In this document: positions 44,583 through 55,309 of the stretch, piece after piece
Layout: every line of letters begins with the position of its first letter
Numbering within the stretch: position 1 is the stretch's first letter
Source: Acanthochlamys bracteata
Lineage: Eukaryota > Streptophyta > Magnoliopsida > Pandanales > Velloziaceae
NCBI GenBank assembly: GCA_019914995.1
Contig: CM034129.1
Location: 1,116,001-1,180,000 of the forward strand
DNA: 64,000 bases
Direction of reading: 5' to 3'
Program-made: the position numbers and the translations under genes
The notes under the pieces: model-generated
Seen by the model: only the letters and a program-made list of their open reading frames with translations
Databases searched by the model: none
Told to the model about the DNA's origin: nothing

Positions 44583-45235
44583 GTGTGCGTTCTTTTACGC
44601 ACGAAAGTGACTTCATTTTTACTAAAAAGTTATTTTAACTCATATTTTATTATAAAAAATATAAAAATTACTTTCAATTTATTTTTAATAAAAAAAATAT
44701 ATTATTTTTTAAATAATATTATTTTTAACAATTCACTTCCAAAACAAAAAAATGAATATTTATTTATTAACTCACCAAATTTAATAATTTAAAATGTATT
44801 CTAATATAAAATAAATAAATAATTTAAAATTAATTATTTTATTAAGAATTTATTTTTAAATAGTAAGTAAATATATATTTTACATTTTAGTAAATATTCA
44901 TTTATTTTAAAATAAACACGCTTTTATTATCACATAGTTTTCAGATGCATTTGTTTCACGGTAATGAACTTACTATAAAATAACAAATATAATATAATTT
45001 AGATAAAATATTTTCAAAATATTTAAAAGTAACTTAATATTATTATTTTAAAAATATTATATGAGGTAAATGAATGCACTCTTATAACATGAAACTCAAC
45101 TCGTCACCCAACATTGGAATTGGACTGACTTGAGCTTACTATAAATCTGAATACGGGTTAGACAGTTTTCACTGTCAGAAACCTTCTACAGTGACCAAAT
45201 TATCCATCTCCGACAAGGGACTATTCAAATGACCT
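44583..45235. other. intergenic AT-rich region, no gene seen
   Basis: Nearly pure A/T between 44,620 and 45,060. No gene or element ends were identified with confidence. Confidence 0.45.
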
Positions 45236-46330
45236 TAACGAAATTTTGTAAAAATAAAATGTAGGAAATAAAATTTTTTGAAAAATATGTTGGAGAAATA
45301 CAACACCCGAGAAGTTAACCAAGATAAGACATCTGAAGGATCCGATTCATATACTAGAAAACTCAATTCAATCCAAAAGCTTAAGCCAATATGTTATAGA
45401 ACTCTCTAGTATATTAACCTCATTCTCATCTTATCTTTATTCAATGTGGAATTAATTTACTCACTCTTAACGCAACAATCTCCCCCTCAAGAGTGAGTCA
45501 TATATATTTTTTTTTCATCCGAGCACCCTTATCGCGTACCAAGTACGTCGATCGCTCAGATTCCCAATCACTTGGCCTCGAGCATCGTTACCGCACATCA
45601 AGAGCTGTCCATCAGAGGCCAACTTGCTTTGAATTCTTATTCACACCTTGCGGAAGCCCATGTGAGTCACACTGCTCTTAACCTGCTCATCACACTACCA
45701 GCTAGAGCTATAACATACGCCGGTCGCATCACCTGCGCACCGTCTGCGCAACAAAGAGCCAGCCATCAGAGCCCAACTTGCTCCGAATTCTCGCTTACAT
45801 CTTGCGGAAGTCCTATGTGAGTCACTCTGCTCTTAACTTGCTCACCCACTGTCAGTGAGAGCTACTACGTGCATCGGACTTCCTACCAAACTATCGGCTC
45901 TGATATCACTATTGGGGAGATACAATATCGAATGAGTTAATCAAAATAAGACACCCGAAGGATCCGGTCCATACACTAGAAAGTCCAATTCAACTCAAAA
46001 GCTTAAGCCAATAAGTTATGGAACTCTCTAATATGTTAACCTCATTCTCATCTTATCTTTATTCAATGTGGGATTAATTTACTCACTCTTAATCCAACAA
46101 AATAAAATAAAAGTAGAGTTTAGAATTCGTATTTTAATAGTTTTTATAAATATTTTAAAAATTAAAAAATATAATTGTATTGGAAAGTGTGTAAATAAAA
46201 AAATTAGAATTGGAGTTTCGCATATGAAAGTGAAGTTCTGAATTTTTTGTGTAATTAAAATATATGAATTATACGGAACAAAAATTTGACAAAAAAAAGT
46301 AGAGTTACGGATATTTTAAATACGCTCTAA
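45236..46330. repeat. AT-rich element, family C copy, interrupted by a TRIM
   Basis: Sequence left of the TRIM (45,236-45,287) and right of it (46,100-46,330) follows the same order as the uninterrupted copy at 19,020-19,292: AAAATTTT-rich start, ATAAAATAAAA, ATTTTAATAG, TAAAAATTAAAAAATATAATT, TGTGTAAATAAAAAAATT, AAAAATTTGACAAAAAAA. The TRIM was therefore inserted into an existing copy. Confidence 0.6.
45288..46099 (-). mobile_element. TRIM: short non-coding LTR retrotransposon
   Basis: Direct terminal repeats of about 190 bp lie at 45,288-45,477 and 45,910-46,099, about nine tenths identical by eye. A 5-bp target duplication AAATA flanks both sides (45,283-45,287 and 46,100-46,104). On the minus strand a primer-binding site TGATATCAGAGCC (initiator-Met tRNA type, 45,896-45,908) abuts the 5' LTR, and a polypurine tract reading GAGGGGGAGA (about 45,479-45,488) abuts the 3' LTR. 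The interior of about 430 bp has no coding capacity, as is usual for TRIMs, and includes a diverged tandem repeat of period about 154 bp. It looks structurally whole. LTR divergence suggests an insertion a few million years old. It sits inside an AT-rich element. Confidence 0.92.
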
Positions 46331-46334
46331 GTAC

Positions 46335-48500
46335 AGATGTGAAGAGATTTATTAGTTCAACACTGGTTACTGCTAGCACCCAGTTTCGATTTTTAAGCTT
46401 TTGATTATTATCTTCTCTTATTGTTACGTAGTTTTGATGCAGATTTTCAAACCTAAACATAACATTATAGTGTTAGTGAAAGGACACCGCTGAAAAGTGA
46501 ATAAACTAAAAACGACAATCTATGCATGCAGCAAGCTTGCATGCAAAATCTACGTCCGATTAATTATCGAACCGAAAAGTGTAACACCTAGATCGTAATC
46601 AATCAAGCAATCCATTTATCATTCAGTGAAAATTATTGATTCATGCAAGTAGCTCTGGTCCAAGTTAAAGCGTTCATAAATCAATTCATTTTGGTTCTAG
46701 GGATTTTCTTTAATTATATTAGTTCGAGTTGTTATCTAGAAACCCTTTGATTCAGGTAATTAACTCGTCAAATTGAAGAGAGCCTAATTTCATATTATTG
46801 TGTAGCATTTAACATGAATGCATGCCTACGAATCTATCAATCCCTATCTCAAATATCTCTTTTCCTTTAATTTTTTTGACGATAATTGAATGATGTATTT
46901 ATGCTTCAGATAATAAATAGTTTTCGCATGGACCGGATCCATTTCAAATTTATCGGCTTATTAGTAGTTGAGCCGTATAGGGGTCATTTAAAATATTGTC
47001 TAATAAAAATTATTATTTTATGAAAAATATATATTTAATTTTTATTTAAAAAGTTTATCTATAGAAAACTTTTATTTTTGCACCTGCCTGGATCAGAAAT
47101 GAAAGTCCGACAAGGCCTGGCGATCTGTCCGTCACTGCTCAAGGAGTGGACCGGGCCAGCTCATTTTATTCGGCCCAAATATAAATCTCTAATTCCACTC
47201 GATGAATATCCGACGGTGTTAATTTTCACAATGAATCGTTATTGCTAGCTTAACACAATTACGTTTTAAAAAAAAAAAAAAAAAAAATTGTTTGTACATT
47301 TTATTTATTTGTAATAATTACGCCCACATTATGTTTTCCGTGTACTCATGTAACTGGGGGCTTTCATTTCTCTGAGCCCATGACTGTAATAAAGTGTACC
47401 TTTTATCATTTTTATTTTAATTTTTGTTATCATACAATTTTCAATAAATTATATATAATGTTTATAGTTTTTCTTAAAATTTTAGAAATTTATATTCGAA
47501 AGATATTAAATTTTATCTATTTTTTTGTGAGATAAATAAAATAAAACTCGTTTATAAAAAAAATTTTGAAGTATTTTTGTTTTTAAAAAAAGTAATTTAA
47601 ATATTTCCTAATTAATAACATGACACTGATAACATGCATGTTGCAAATTTAGACTACAGGACTCATAGTAACGCGCACAATATATATATAAATTCTTGTC
47701 TGAGCTAAATGGACCGTCCCAGTTCGATTTTGCTGGATTTTCCGGCCCAAAAAGTTCAAATTAAGTAAACATTTGAAATTATTTATAAAATAAATTTTTT
47801 TTAAAATAGAAAATATTTTTATTTTTTTATTTAAAAAAATAAAAATATATAATAAAAAAATTTCACTATGTAAAATTTTTATATGTATTTTCTAAATTCT
47901 TAAATAAAATTTTAAATATTTATAAAAAATATATTAAAATATATAAAATAAAAAAATAAAATATTATTTTTCTGATAAATTAAATCAAACAGTCCATCAA
48001 AAGATTTCGTTCGGAACTATACTGGGGAGCTGGGTCTATATTTACACTTCTAAATTATCACATAAAAGGTGATATCGATTTTATTAATATAGCACTAAAG
48101 AAGCAACAGACAAAAGATTCTTTCATTACCAATCAATGAAGGGATGCGGACATGGAAAAGAAAGGCACCCTTTCTTTTTTTCTTTTTAACCTTTGCGTTG
48201 TGCTCAATCATGTTACTCATGCTTGCCATTCTTTTATTCTTATTCTATGTCAAAGTAATTACCCATTAATTGCATCTAATTAATGTTCTCACTCAACTAA
48301 TAAATCAGCAAAAACTTAAACTAAAACATAAATCACAGACCAATTTGAAACAAAACGTCCATAGACAGTGCCTTGTATATATATGTATTGCATTTTCATG
48401 ATCTCTGTTCTGTTGTAGAGTGTTATTATTAATTATTATGATTCCTATTAGCTGGAAAATGAAAAGAACAAATGAGTAGTTAGTGGTTACGTGAAAAGCA
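46335..48500. other. intergenic region, no gene seen
   Basis: No coding signal. It includes an A-homopolymer of about 30 bases (47,258-47,287), AT-rich blocks at 46,990-47,060 and 47,390-47,600, and the family A copy at 47,765-47,990. Confidence 0.5.
47765..47990. repeat. AT-rich repeat, family A copy
   Basis: It has the same word order as the copies at 30.1 and 33.2 kb (AAAATATATAATAAAAAAATT, CACTATGTAAAATTTTTATA, ATATATTAAAATATATAAAA). About 225 bp. Confidence 0.45.
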
Positions 48501-48687
48501 GTGAGTCTTCATAATCACTCATGTTTTCTTTACCCAATTCTCAATTTTGCAAGCTGCTGCACTACGAACCACTCCATTATCAAACGCTTCGTTTAATTTC
48601 GTGGAATATTACTTGAAACTCGCTAGCTCTGCTAATACTACTAGCTAGCAAGTTTTCTCTCTTTATCATTTGGATTTTTGGTGAATC

Positions 48688-48981
48688 ATGCCAACTCATA
48701 CTAGCCAAGGCTGCTTCAGCTTCTTCAACTTCAGGACCAAATCCTCCAGTCATGATCATCACCGTCGTCCGCGTCAGTGTTCTCCGGCTATAAATAAGTT
48801 AACAAACCTGTTCAGCGATGGGGTGGCTTTTGCATTCTTTGGTTCACTAGAGAAGTGTTCCTGCATCAATTTAAAGACTCAAGATGATGACTACTGCGAC
48901 GATGATGAGTTCAGAGACATGCCGCTGATTCTCAATGACGGGAATTCCCAGACATCAACAAGAAAAAGAAGAACAGGTTGA
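48688..48981 (+). CDS. small plant protein, unknown function
   Basis: A 97-residue frame beginning MPTHTSQGCFSFFNFRTKSS. Its centre, LFSDGVAFAFFGSLEKCSCI, is followed by an Asp-rich stretch (TQDDDYCDDDEFRDMPLIL) and a basic end (STRKRRTG). Composition is clearly coding relative to the flanks. The context is a plausible leader: pyrimidine-rich, with GTGAATCATG at the start. No signal peptide or TM helix is certain. It looks like one of the short plant proteins without assigned function; I cannot name the family. Cys-rich and acidic segments hint at a regulatory rather than enzymatic role (inference). Confidence 0.6.
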   Translation: MPTHTSQGCFSFFNFRTKSSSHDHHRRPRQCSPAINKLTNLFSDGVAFAFFGSLEKCSCINLKTQDDDYCDDDEFRDMPLILNDGNSQTSTRKRRTG

Positions 48982-49206
48982 GAGAATGTCTGGGCATCAC
49001 GAAGAAGAAGAACACTTTATAGATCTTATCTATAAAGGATCCGCATGTTGTTCTTCTCTTTTTGTTAATTGTGTTTAATTGTCTCTTGATTTTGGATCCT
49101 GCTGTGTGCAAGAAAAAAAGAATTTGTAAATTTTGAAAGTTTCGTGAAAATTTTGCTGAAATAATAACCAACTTTAGCTTCTCAGATCCGTTCATTCACT
49201 CTTCAA

Positions 49207-49233
49207 CTTCTTCTTCTTCTTCTTCTTCTTCTT
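49207..49233. repeat. CTT trinucleotide microsatellite
   Basis: About eight TTC/CTT units, just after the probable 3' UTR of the 97-residue gene. Confidence 0.9.
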
Positions 49234-49239
49234 TCGGTG

Positions 49240-50774
49240 AAAATGAGAAAAGTTTTTAAAAGTAATGGACAAATGGTGCATTTGCTCGAGTGATTCGGAA
49301 AAGTATTTTTATGTAACGAAATATATTTTTATCGTATTTTAAAAAATAACTTATATATTTTTATTTAAAAAAGTAATAAAATTTATTATGTAAATTTTTT
49401 TAATATTTTAAAATTTTATTTAAAATATGAACTAAAAAATTAAAAAATTTTCTGAATGCAATCCTTAAATATTTAACAAAATTAATAGCATTTATGTATA
49501 TAGGCCTGAAAAAGCCTCTTTCTAATTTCGGCCCAAACTAAATTTCCCGCTGCTGAAATTCAGCCCATCTCGTGCAGCCACATTTGTTAAAATTTGTTAA
49601 TAATTAATGGATTTTTAGCATAGCGATTGAAAAGCTAGATTATTTAAATCACCAAATTAGGTCAATGTTTGGAAGCTTATTAAAGATAGGTTTAAATAAT
49701 CAGATCTTTTACGAAAGCCACTTTTGAAAATCTACGAAGAATTCTAAATGAAATTTTCCATGAGCTTATTACTATATACATATAAGACAACCTCTCTCAT
49801 TCACAAAAAGTTAACAATACAAAATGTTTAATCACTAAATGTTGTATCTTTTTCATCGATAATAACTTCCGAAAAAATGATACCTAATTGAATTTTATTA
49901 AAAAAGTGTTATCAAGACTAAATTATTATAAAAAAATATACACAGTTATCCGAAAGTAATTTTTATAAAAAAATAATTTTCTGTTAAAAGACATACCCTT
50001 GTGATTAAACTGATATTTATTCACTTTAATTAGCAGCAGTCAGAGAAAACATAAAACCATCTTCACAAAAGCAAAGGTCATGAAGGAAGAAAAAAAGCTT
50101 CAATTCATCAAAGACCTGCATGTGAATTTAGGATAACAATTTGAAAATAATATATATTACGAGTTAATTTTTATCCGATAAATTAATTAAAATAACAGAA
50201 ATGATTCAATATATATAGTTTTGAATTTTATTTTTATTTTTTTTGCAAATGATTAGAATAGAAATGAATTCGTAATCTGATTGACTTAAAATTTGGTAAG
50301 TTTACGGAAAAGTTTGAGTGTTTTTAAATAAAAAAATTTAGCTTTGAAGATTTTATAAAATTAAGTTTGATTTGTTTATTAAAAAATAATAAAAAAAAAA
50401 ATATACATATAAATTTTTTACATGCATATATAAGTTTTGTATTTTTAAAAATAATATTTTTTAAAATAAGGTAAAAAATTATTAAAATTAAAACTTTAAG
50501 TAAAATAAAAAGTTGTGTAAAACGTATCACCAATCAGCCACTTTATGCATTGCACCAAAACAATTGGGCACATATTAGCTTTTCCATGAAAATTCTAAAG
50601 AAAAAAAGCAGCTTAAATTCTTTTGAATTCCTTTCACATGCTTCCCTCTTATTTAGAAAGCGATGAAAACATGTTATTTAAAGTTGAATAGACAATGAAT
50701 TTTAGCAATAGTTTGGGAGTCCTTATAAAAAGAAGTTTAAAAAAAAAAAAACATAGTTACTTATTTATAAATAT

Positions 50775-50846
<72 letters not shown>

Positions 50847-52880
50847 TATTTTATAATTTTACTATTGATTTATATTTTTTAAATTATAAATAAATTTTAA
50901 AAAATTGTGGATAATTTTTTTAAATTAAAAATGAGTTTTTTGAGAGTGATAATTACTCCCCAACCATGACATCTGCATATATAGGCACATGATCTTTGTG
51001 TAATTTGTTGTATAACTTGAGCAAATCTTCTGATCAGCAAAACTTTGTTACAGTTTTTTTATTGTTTGTGTTGTCTGCCAATTTTTATATATATATAATT
51101 TTATTTCACTAGCTAGATTCCCTCAAAACATAACAAAATCTATATAGCTATATAAGTTAATAAAACCAATTAGAAACTGTTCGAAAGTACTTATTAAAAA
51201 AAAAGTAATAATAAATCTTACAATATAAATATTTTTAAATAAAATTTATAAAATATTATAAAATTTATTAAAACAATATGAAGTTAAAATTATAAAAATA
51301 TTTTCTGCAAAATAACGCAAAACACACCTTTTAAAAACATGCAAAGTGCTTCTGCAAGTTTCTTGTAATTGCTTTAAAATTTTCGCTATGGTTATTTAAA
51401 ATATAATCCCTTTATTGAAGTTTAGTTATTATTATTATTTGTTTTTTGGTGGAATGTGATCGTTATTATCCCAAATGTTTGTGTTGGAAAATAACTTATG
51501 AACTAACTATTAAATTTAATTACTTTTTATATGAGACGATCGATGGATTAAATGAGTGTTTGAAAGTGTTTATAATAAGATGCATACTTTTAGAATAAAT
51601 AATTTCAGAAATATTTTAAAATATATGTTTTGACTTTTTTAATTTCAAAATAAAAATATATAAAAATTTTACGATATTAAATAGTTTATTTTTTTATAAT
51701 TTAAAAATAATGGTAAATGTTTATTGAAAAGTGTAGATTTTTTTGAAATGGAAATTATTTAATAAATTAAGCCAAAAGTTCCCTAATGTGAAATGTCGAC
51801 AGAATTTTCTTTTTTTTTAAGATTTGAGACACCAAATAAACTTTTTATTATGAAACAATGAAGTTATGAATAGCTAATTATTTATCTACAGTTGATGTCT
51901 GTCCTATTGATCAAGACAACATAACCGAAAGCAATCTTCTGTTGACAAGCTACAACCAGCAGATAGATACGTTTCATGTCTCTGGCATGCTTTGCTAAGA
52001 TTTTGTTTCAAATATTCGGTAATTAAGTTTTGTTAAATAAAATTTTTTTGAAAAATAGGTAAATATAGATTTTAATTTTATTTTTTAATTATTTTTAAAA
52101 TAAGTTAAAATTATAAATTAAACTGTATTGAAAGATGTGTAAATAAAAATTAAAAATAAACAAATATTTTGAGATAAATTTATTTTTTTAAAATGAATTA
52201 AAAACTAAATTGATATTTAAAAAATATTTAATAAAGAATAAGTTTTTATATTATTTGTATTCAATTATGTTTTGAAATTAACTTTTGAAAAAATATTTAA
52301 TAGAAAAAATTATTTTAAATTCTTTTGATTTTATATTGAAAATTAATTTTAAAAAAATAAAATTTAAATAGTAAATAAACACACACTTATTCCGAAAGGA
52401 ACAGTAATTTAAATTAAAAAATTTTTAAATTCGCTTTCTTGTATATATTTCTTTCGATTGATCAAATATTTGCTTCTGGAGCTCTTCAGGCTTGTATTTA
52501 TTTGTGACCGTGATTTAATTGTCAGTTTGTTTAATGTTTTGCTAATTAACCAAGCTAATCATTCACTGAAACAGACTGAAAATAAAAATCAGCAATCACA
52601 CAAATGATAGAACATTAATTGATAAATAATTAAGTTTAGAACAAAAACTTTTTAATCAATAATTACACGCGTAACAAAGAATCACATATTCTAAAAAATA
52701 ATATAACACTCTTGACTCAACTAGAAAAATCAAGATCCAGATTTCAAAGTTCAGTTAAGTTTTTCTTCGGTTGCATCTTTAATTAGAAGCTTTTCGAATT
52801 CTATGAAGCCAATCAGAACAAGCCACGTTTCGTTATATGGTTGCTTAGTTGTTAAGCCAAAACATCTTTCGAAGGCCCCC
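49240..52880. other. long intergenic AT-rich region, no gene seen
   Basis: No ORF of coding character. It holds AT-rich blocks at about 49,300-49,450, 50,320-50,510, 51,180-51,330, 51,590-51,740 and 52,030-52,400, and the TA microsatellite at 50,779. The downstream end is the bZIP promoter. Confidence 0.5.
50779..50843. repeat. TA dinucleotide microsatellite, about 32 units
   Basis: An uninterrupted (TA)n tract of about 65 bases inside an AT-rich block. It can form a perfect hairpin or cruciform and is expected to vary in length between individuals. Confidence 0.95.
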
Positions 52881-52887
52881 GGAACGC

Positions 52888-52895
52888 TGACGTCA
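52888..52895. promoter_or_regulatory. bZIP-binding palindrome TGACGTCA upstream of the bZIP gene
   Basis: A perfect C-box/CRE palindrome (GCTGACGTCACAC) lies 274 bases upstream of the ATG. ACGT cores of this kind are bound by plant bZIP factors, including TGA and group S/C members, so self- or cross-regulation is possible. Confidence 0.55.
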
Positions 52896-53168
52896 CACCA
52901 GACCAGTCACTGATTGCTTTTTGCAAATCATCCCCCCTGTAACTTTTCTCTTAAAAAAACGTGACCAGTGCTGGGTGACTCAAAAGAAAACCACCACTAG
53001 CATTCCTCCAAGTGTACGTTGTCGTAATCCTGTGGGTCCCACAGTCGCCTGCTCGTTTGCCATTAAATACCATTCCCCTCCACAACGTTCCCTCCCTTTT
53101 CCCTCTCTTCTCAATAAAACTACTACATACGTACGAGCTATTTGTGGTGGTGTTCCGAGTTAATTACA

Positions 53169-53609
53169 ATGTTGCCATTAGGAATATCGACGGCGGCGGC
53201 GGTAGCGGCGGTGGATGATGATCCGTTGGAAGAAGAACGGCGGAGGAGAAGAAAGATATCGAATCGGGAATCGGCAAGACGGTCGAGGATGAGAAAGCAA
53301 AAGAGGCTGGAGGAATTAAGAGCTGAAGTGAGTCAGATGGGTTGCTTGAAAGGAAACCTTGTTTCCCGCCTCGCCGATACGGTCCAGAAGTGCGTTATCG
53401 TTCGCCGTGAAAATGAACGGCTTAGATTAGAACACGCACTTCTGGTTCGAAGGCTTGCCGAACTTAAGCAGGAGCTAATGCTATGGCAGAAGCAGAGAAT
53501 CGTTGCGCCGCTTGCTCCTGCGGCGTGCGCCGGAGTTGTAAACAGCGGTGAGCCCAATTGGGCCCCACTAATCACTCGATTATCATGCATGACTCCTACG
53601 TATTACTGA
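53169..53609 (+). CDS. bZIP transcription factor (group S-like)
   Basis: A single-exon, 146-residue nuclear protein. The basic region is NRESARRSRMRKQKRLEEL, with the invariant Asn32 and Arg40 (N-x7-R), followed nine residues later by a zipper. Heptad positions 50 L, 57 M, 64 L, 71 T, 78 V, 85 L, 92 L and 99 L give an unusually long zipper of about eight heptads. An intronless gene, small size and the basic region fit plant group S, whose members bind ACGT and heterodimerise with group C. The first ATG in the frame is at 53,169 (MLPLGISTAAAV). The C-terminal tail (NWAPLITRLSCMTPTYY) lacks known motifs. I see no sucrose-control uORF encoding the conserved S1 peptide in the leader, so it is probably not an S1 member. 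A TGACGTCA palindrome lies upstream. Confidence 0.92.
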   Translation: MLPLGISTAAAVAAVDDDPLEEERRRRRKISNRESARRSRMRKQKRLEELRAEVSQMGCLKGNLVSRLADTVQKCVIVRRENERLRLEHALLVRRLAELKQELMLWQKQRIVAPLAPAACAGVVNSGEPNWAPLITRLSCMTPTYY

Positions 53610-53639
53610 ACTTGTGACCTACTGCAAGTACCGTTACTA

Positions 53640-55180
53640 CTACCACAAAAGAAAACCCTAAAAAATGAGAAAAATGAAAAAAAATAATGAAATAATCATC
53701 GCCGATCGATCAGTGAACTTGTGAATTGCTATATACTCTGCTCTTACTACTGGCGGAATTCTTTCGGCCTTTTATGCTAATTTTGGATGATAAGTACTTT
53801 TTTTGTTTATTATCATGTGATCTGTATGCACAGAGAAGTTTTCAAGAAGTTAATCGAATGCATGCATGGAGAACTCTGCATGATTTATTAGTAATATACA
53901 TACCTCTGTCTGTGATCTCCGTTGTCTTCAGGCTTATTCAGAACACTCTTTTTCTGTTCATGGTGTTTGATTGTTATTCTTTACCTAAACCTTTCTTTCT
54001 TTTCCAATAGCTACTTTTAAGTTGTTTTTCCGGATTTGGTTTGTGTTGATCAAAGAGGTTTCTGGACACGTTTTGTTCAATTAATTAATAGAGTGCTTTG
54101 GAGAAGTTGGAGTCACTGAGTTATCGAGTGTTTGGCATTATTTTTTTTTTTTAAAATAAATTTTTAAATTTTTAATTTTTTTTCTAATACATATTTTGTA
54201 AATATTTAGATAATTTATTTAAAAATTAAAAATATAAAAAATTTTATATAGTAAAATTTTATGATTTATTTTATTATTTTTTAAAGGAAAAAATATAATT
54301 TATTTTTTATAAACAAAAAAAAATTTCTTATTTCTGAAAAATTTTATTTTAAAAACATTTTCAAACATTCATATAGAAAGTATTTATTTTATTATAAACT
54401 CACTTTATTTAAATAAGTTTAAAATACAATTAAATATTAAAATGTTTAATAATAAAATTAAATTTTATATTAAATTAAAAAATATTGTAAAATTAGAATT
54501 TGAGAAATAAATTTTTGATAACAATATTTTATATTAATTTTTTAAATTTTATATTAAAAATAAATTAAAAAATAAATTTGATGGATCGATAAATAGATTC
54601 TAATCAACACTTTTTAATTTATAATCATGCAATAATTAATATTAATATGGAGAGACGTAGAGAACTATGCTAATGATGGAAGTTTGCTCAATTCGTGATC
54701 GTGAGGATTGAATTCAACCTCCAACTTAAATACTAATTGGGTTTTTATTAAAGTACTGAAACAAAGACGAAGATTGAACCCTGTTCTTTTGGGTCTGGAA
54801 CGTTCTGTACGCATAGACCATTTTACACAGAGCGAGTTACTGTGCACCCTAAAAGCGTTGTCTAAATTGGCATGGATTTATAGTTCGAATTTTTATTTTT
54901 CAAATTTTTTATTTTTATTTTCTATATACTCATCAAAATTTAATTTTTTAAGTAATTTCAAACAACAGCTAATAAGTTATGGCCGATAATGTCGAGTGCT
55001 TATTGAAAAAATAAATTTTTTAAAAACGAAATATTTTTAAAATTTTTTTTTAAAAAAATGTGTTTTTTTGACATATTAAAATAATTAATAATAAAACTTT
55101 ACAAAATTATTTTAATATTTTTTAATTTAAAATATAAAAATAATAATAAGCAATCTCAAAGCACTTAACACTCTACGGCT
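53640..55180. other. 3' UTR and intergenic region, no gene seen
   Basis: About 53,610-54,030 may include the bZIP 3' UTR. AT-rich blocks follow at 54,140-54,370 and 54,400-54,570. A less biased patch at 54,660-54,880 is open on both strands for 60-90 codons without a recognisable product. A family-B-like block is at 55,000-55,170. Confidence 0.45.
55000..55170. repeat. AT-rich repeat, family B-like, directly upstream of the kinesin promoter
   Basis: The A/T block is bounded by GAGTGCTTATTG on the left and the inverse-like CAATCTCAAAGCACTT on the right, so imperfect inverted ends AGTGCTT/AAGCACT are present. The interior words AATAATTAATAATAAAA recur at 39.8 kb. It ends about 10 bases before the TATA box of the kinesin gene. 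Confidence 0.45.
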
Positions 55181-55181
55181 C

Positions 55182-55198
55182 TATAAATGATATGGGCC
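55182..55198 (+). promoter_or_regulatory. TATA box and TGGGCC motif of the kinesin gene
   Basis: TATAAAT at 55,182-55,188 and TATGGGCC at 55,191-55,198 lie about 125 bases upstream of the ATG. Confidence 0.5.
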
Positions 55199-55309
55199 GA
55201 TTTCAAGGCCTACTTATTAGCTTTCTTATGGCTTTCCCTTTTGTCACTTACATACTTCTCTTCAAAAATTTTCAAATCCCGCTTTGTTCCTCTCTCGCTC
55301 TCTGTGACG

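Noticed and set aside
45493-45820. Two open frames of 62 and 82 codons
   Set aside because: They lie inside the non-coding TRIM interior and span its internal tandem repeat.
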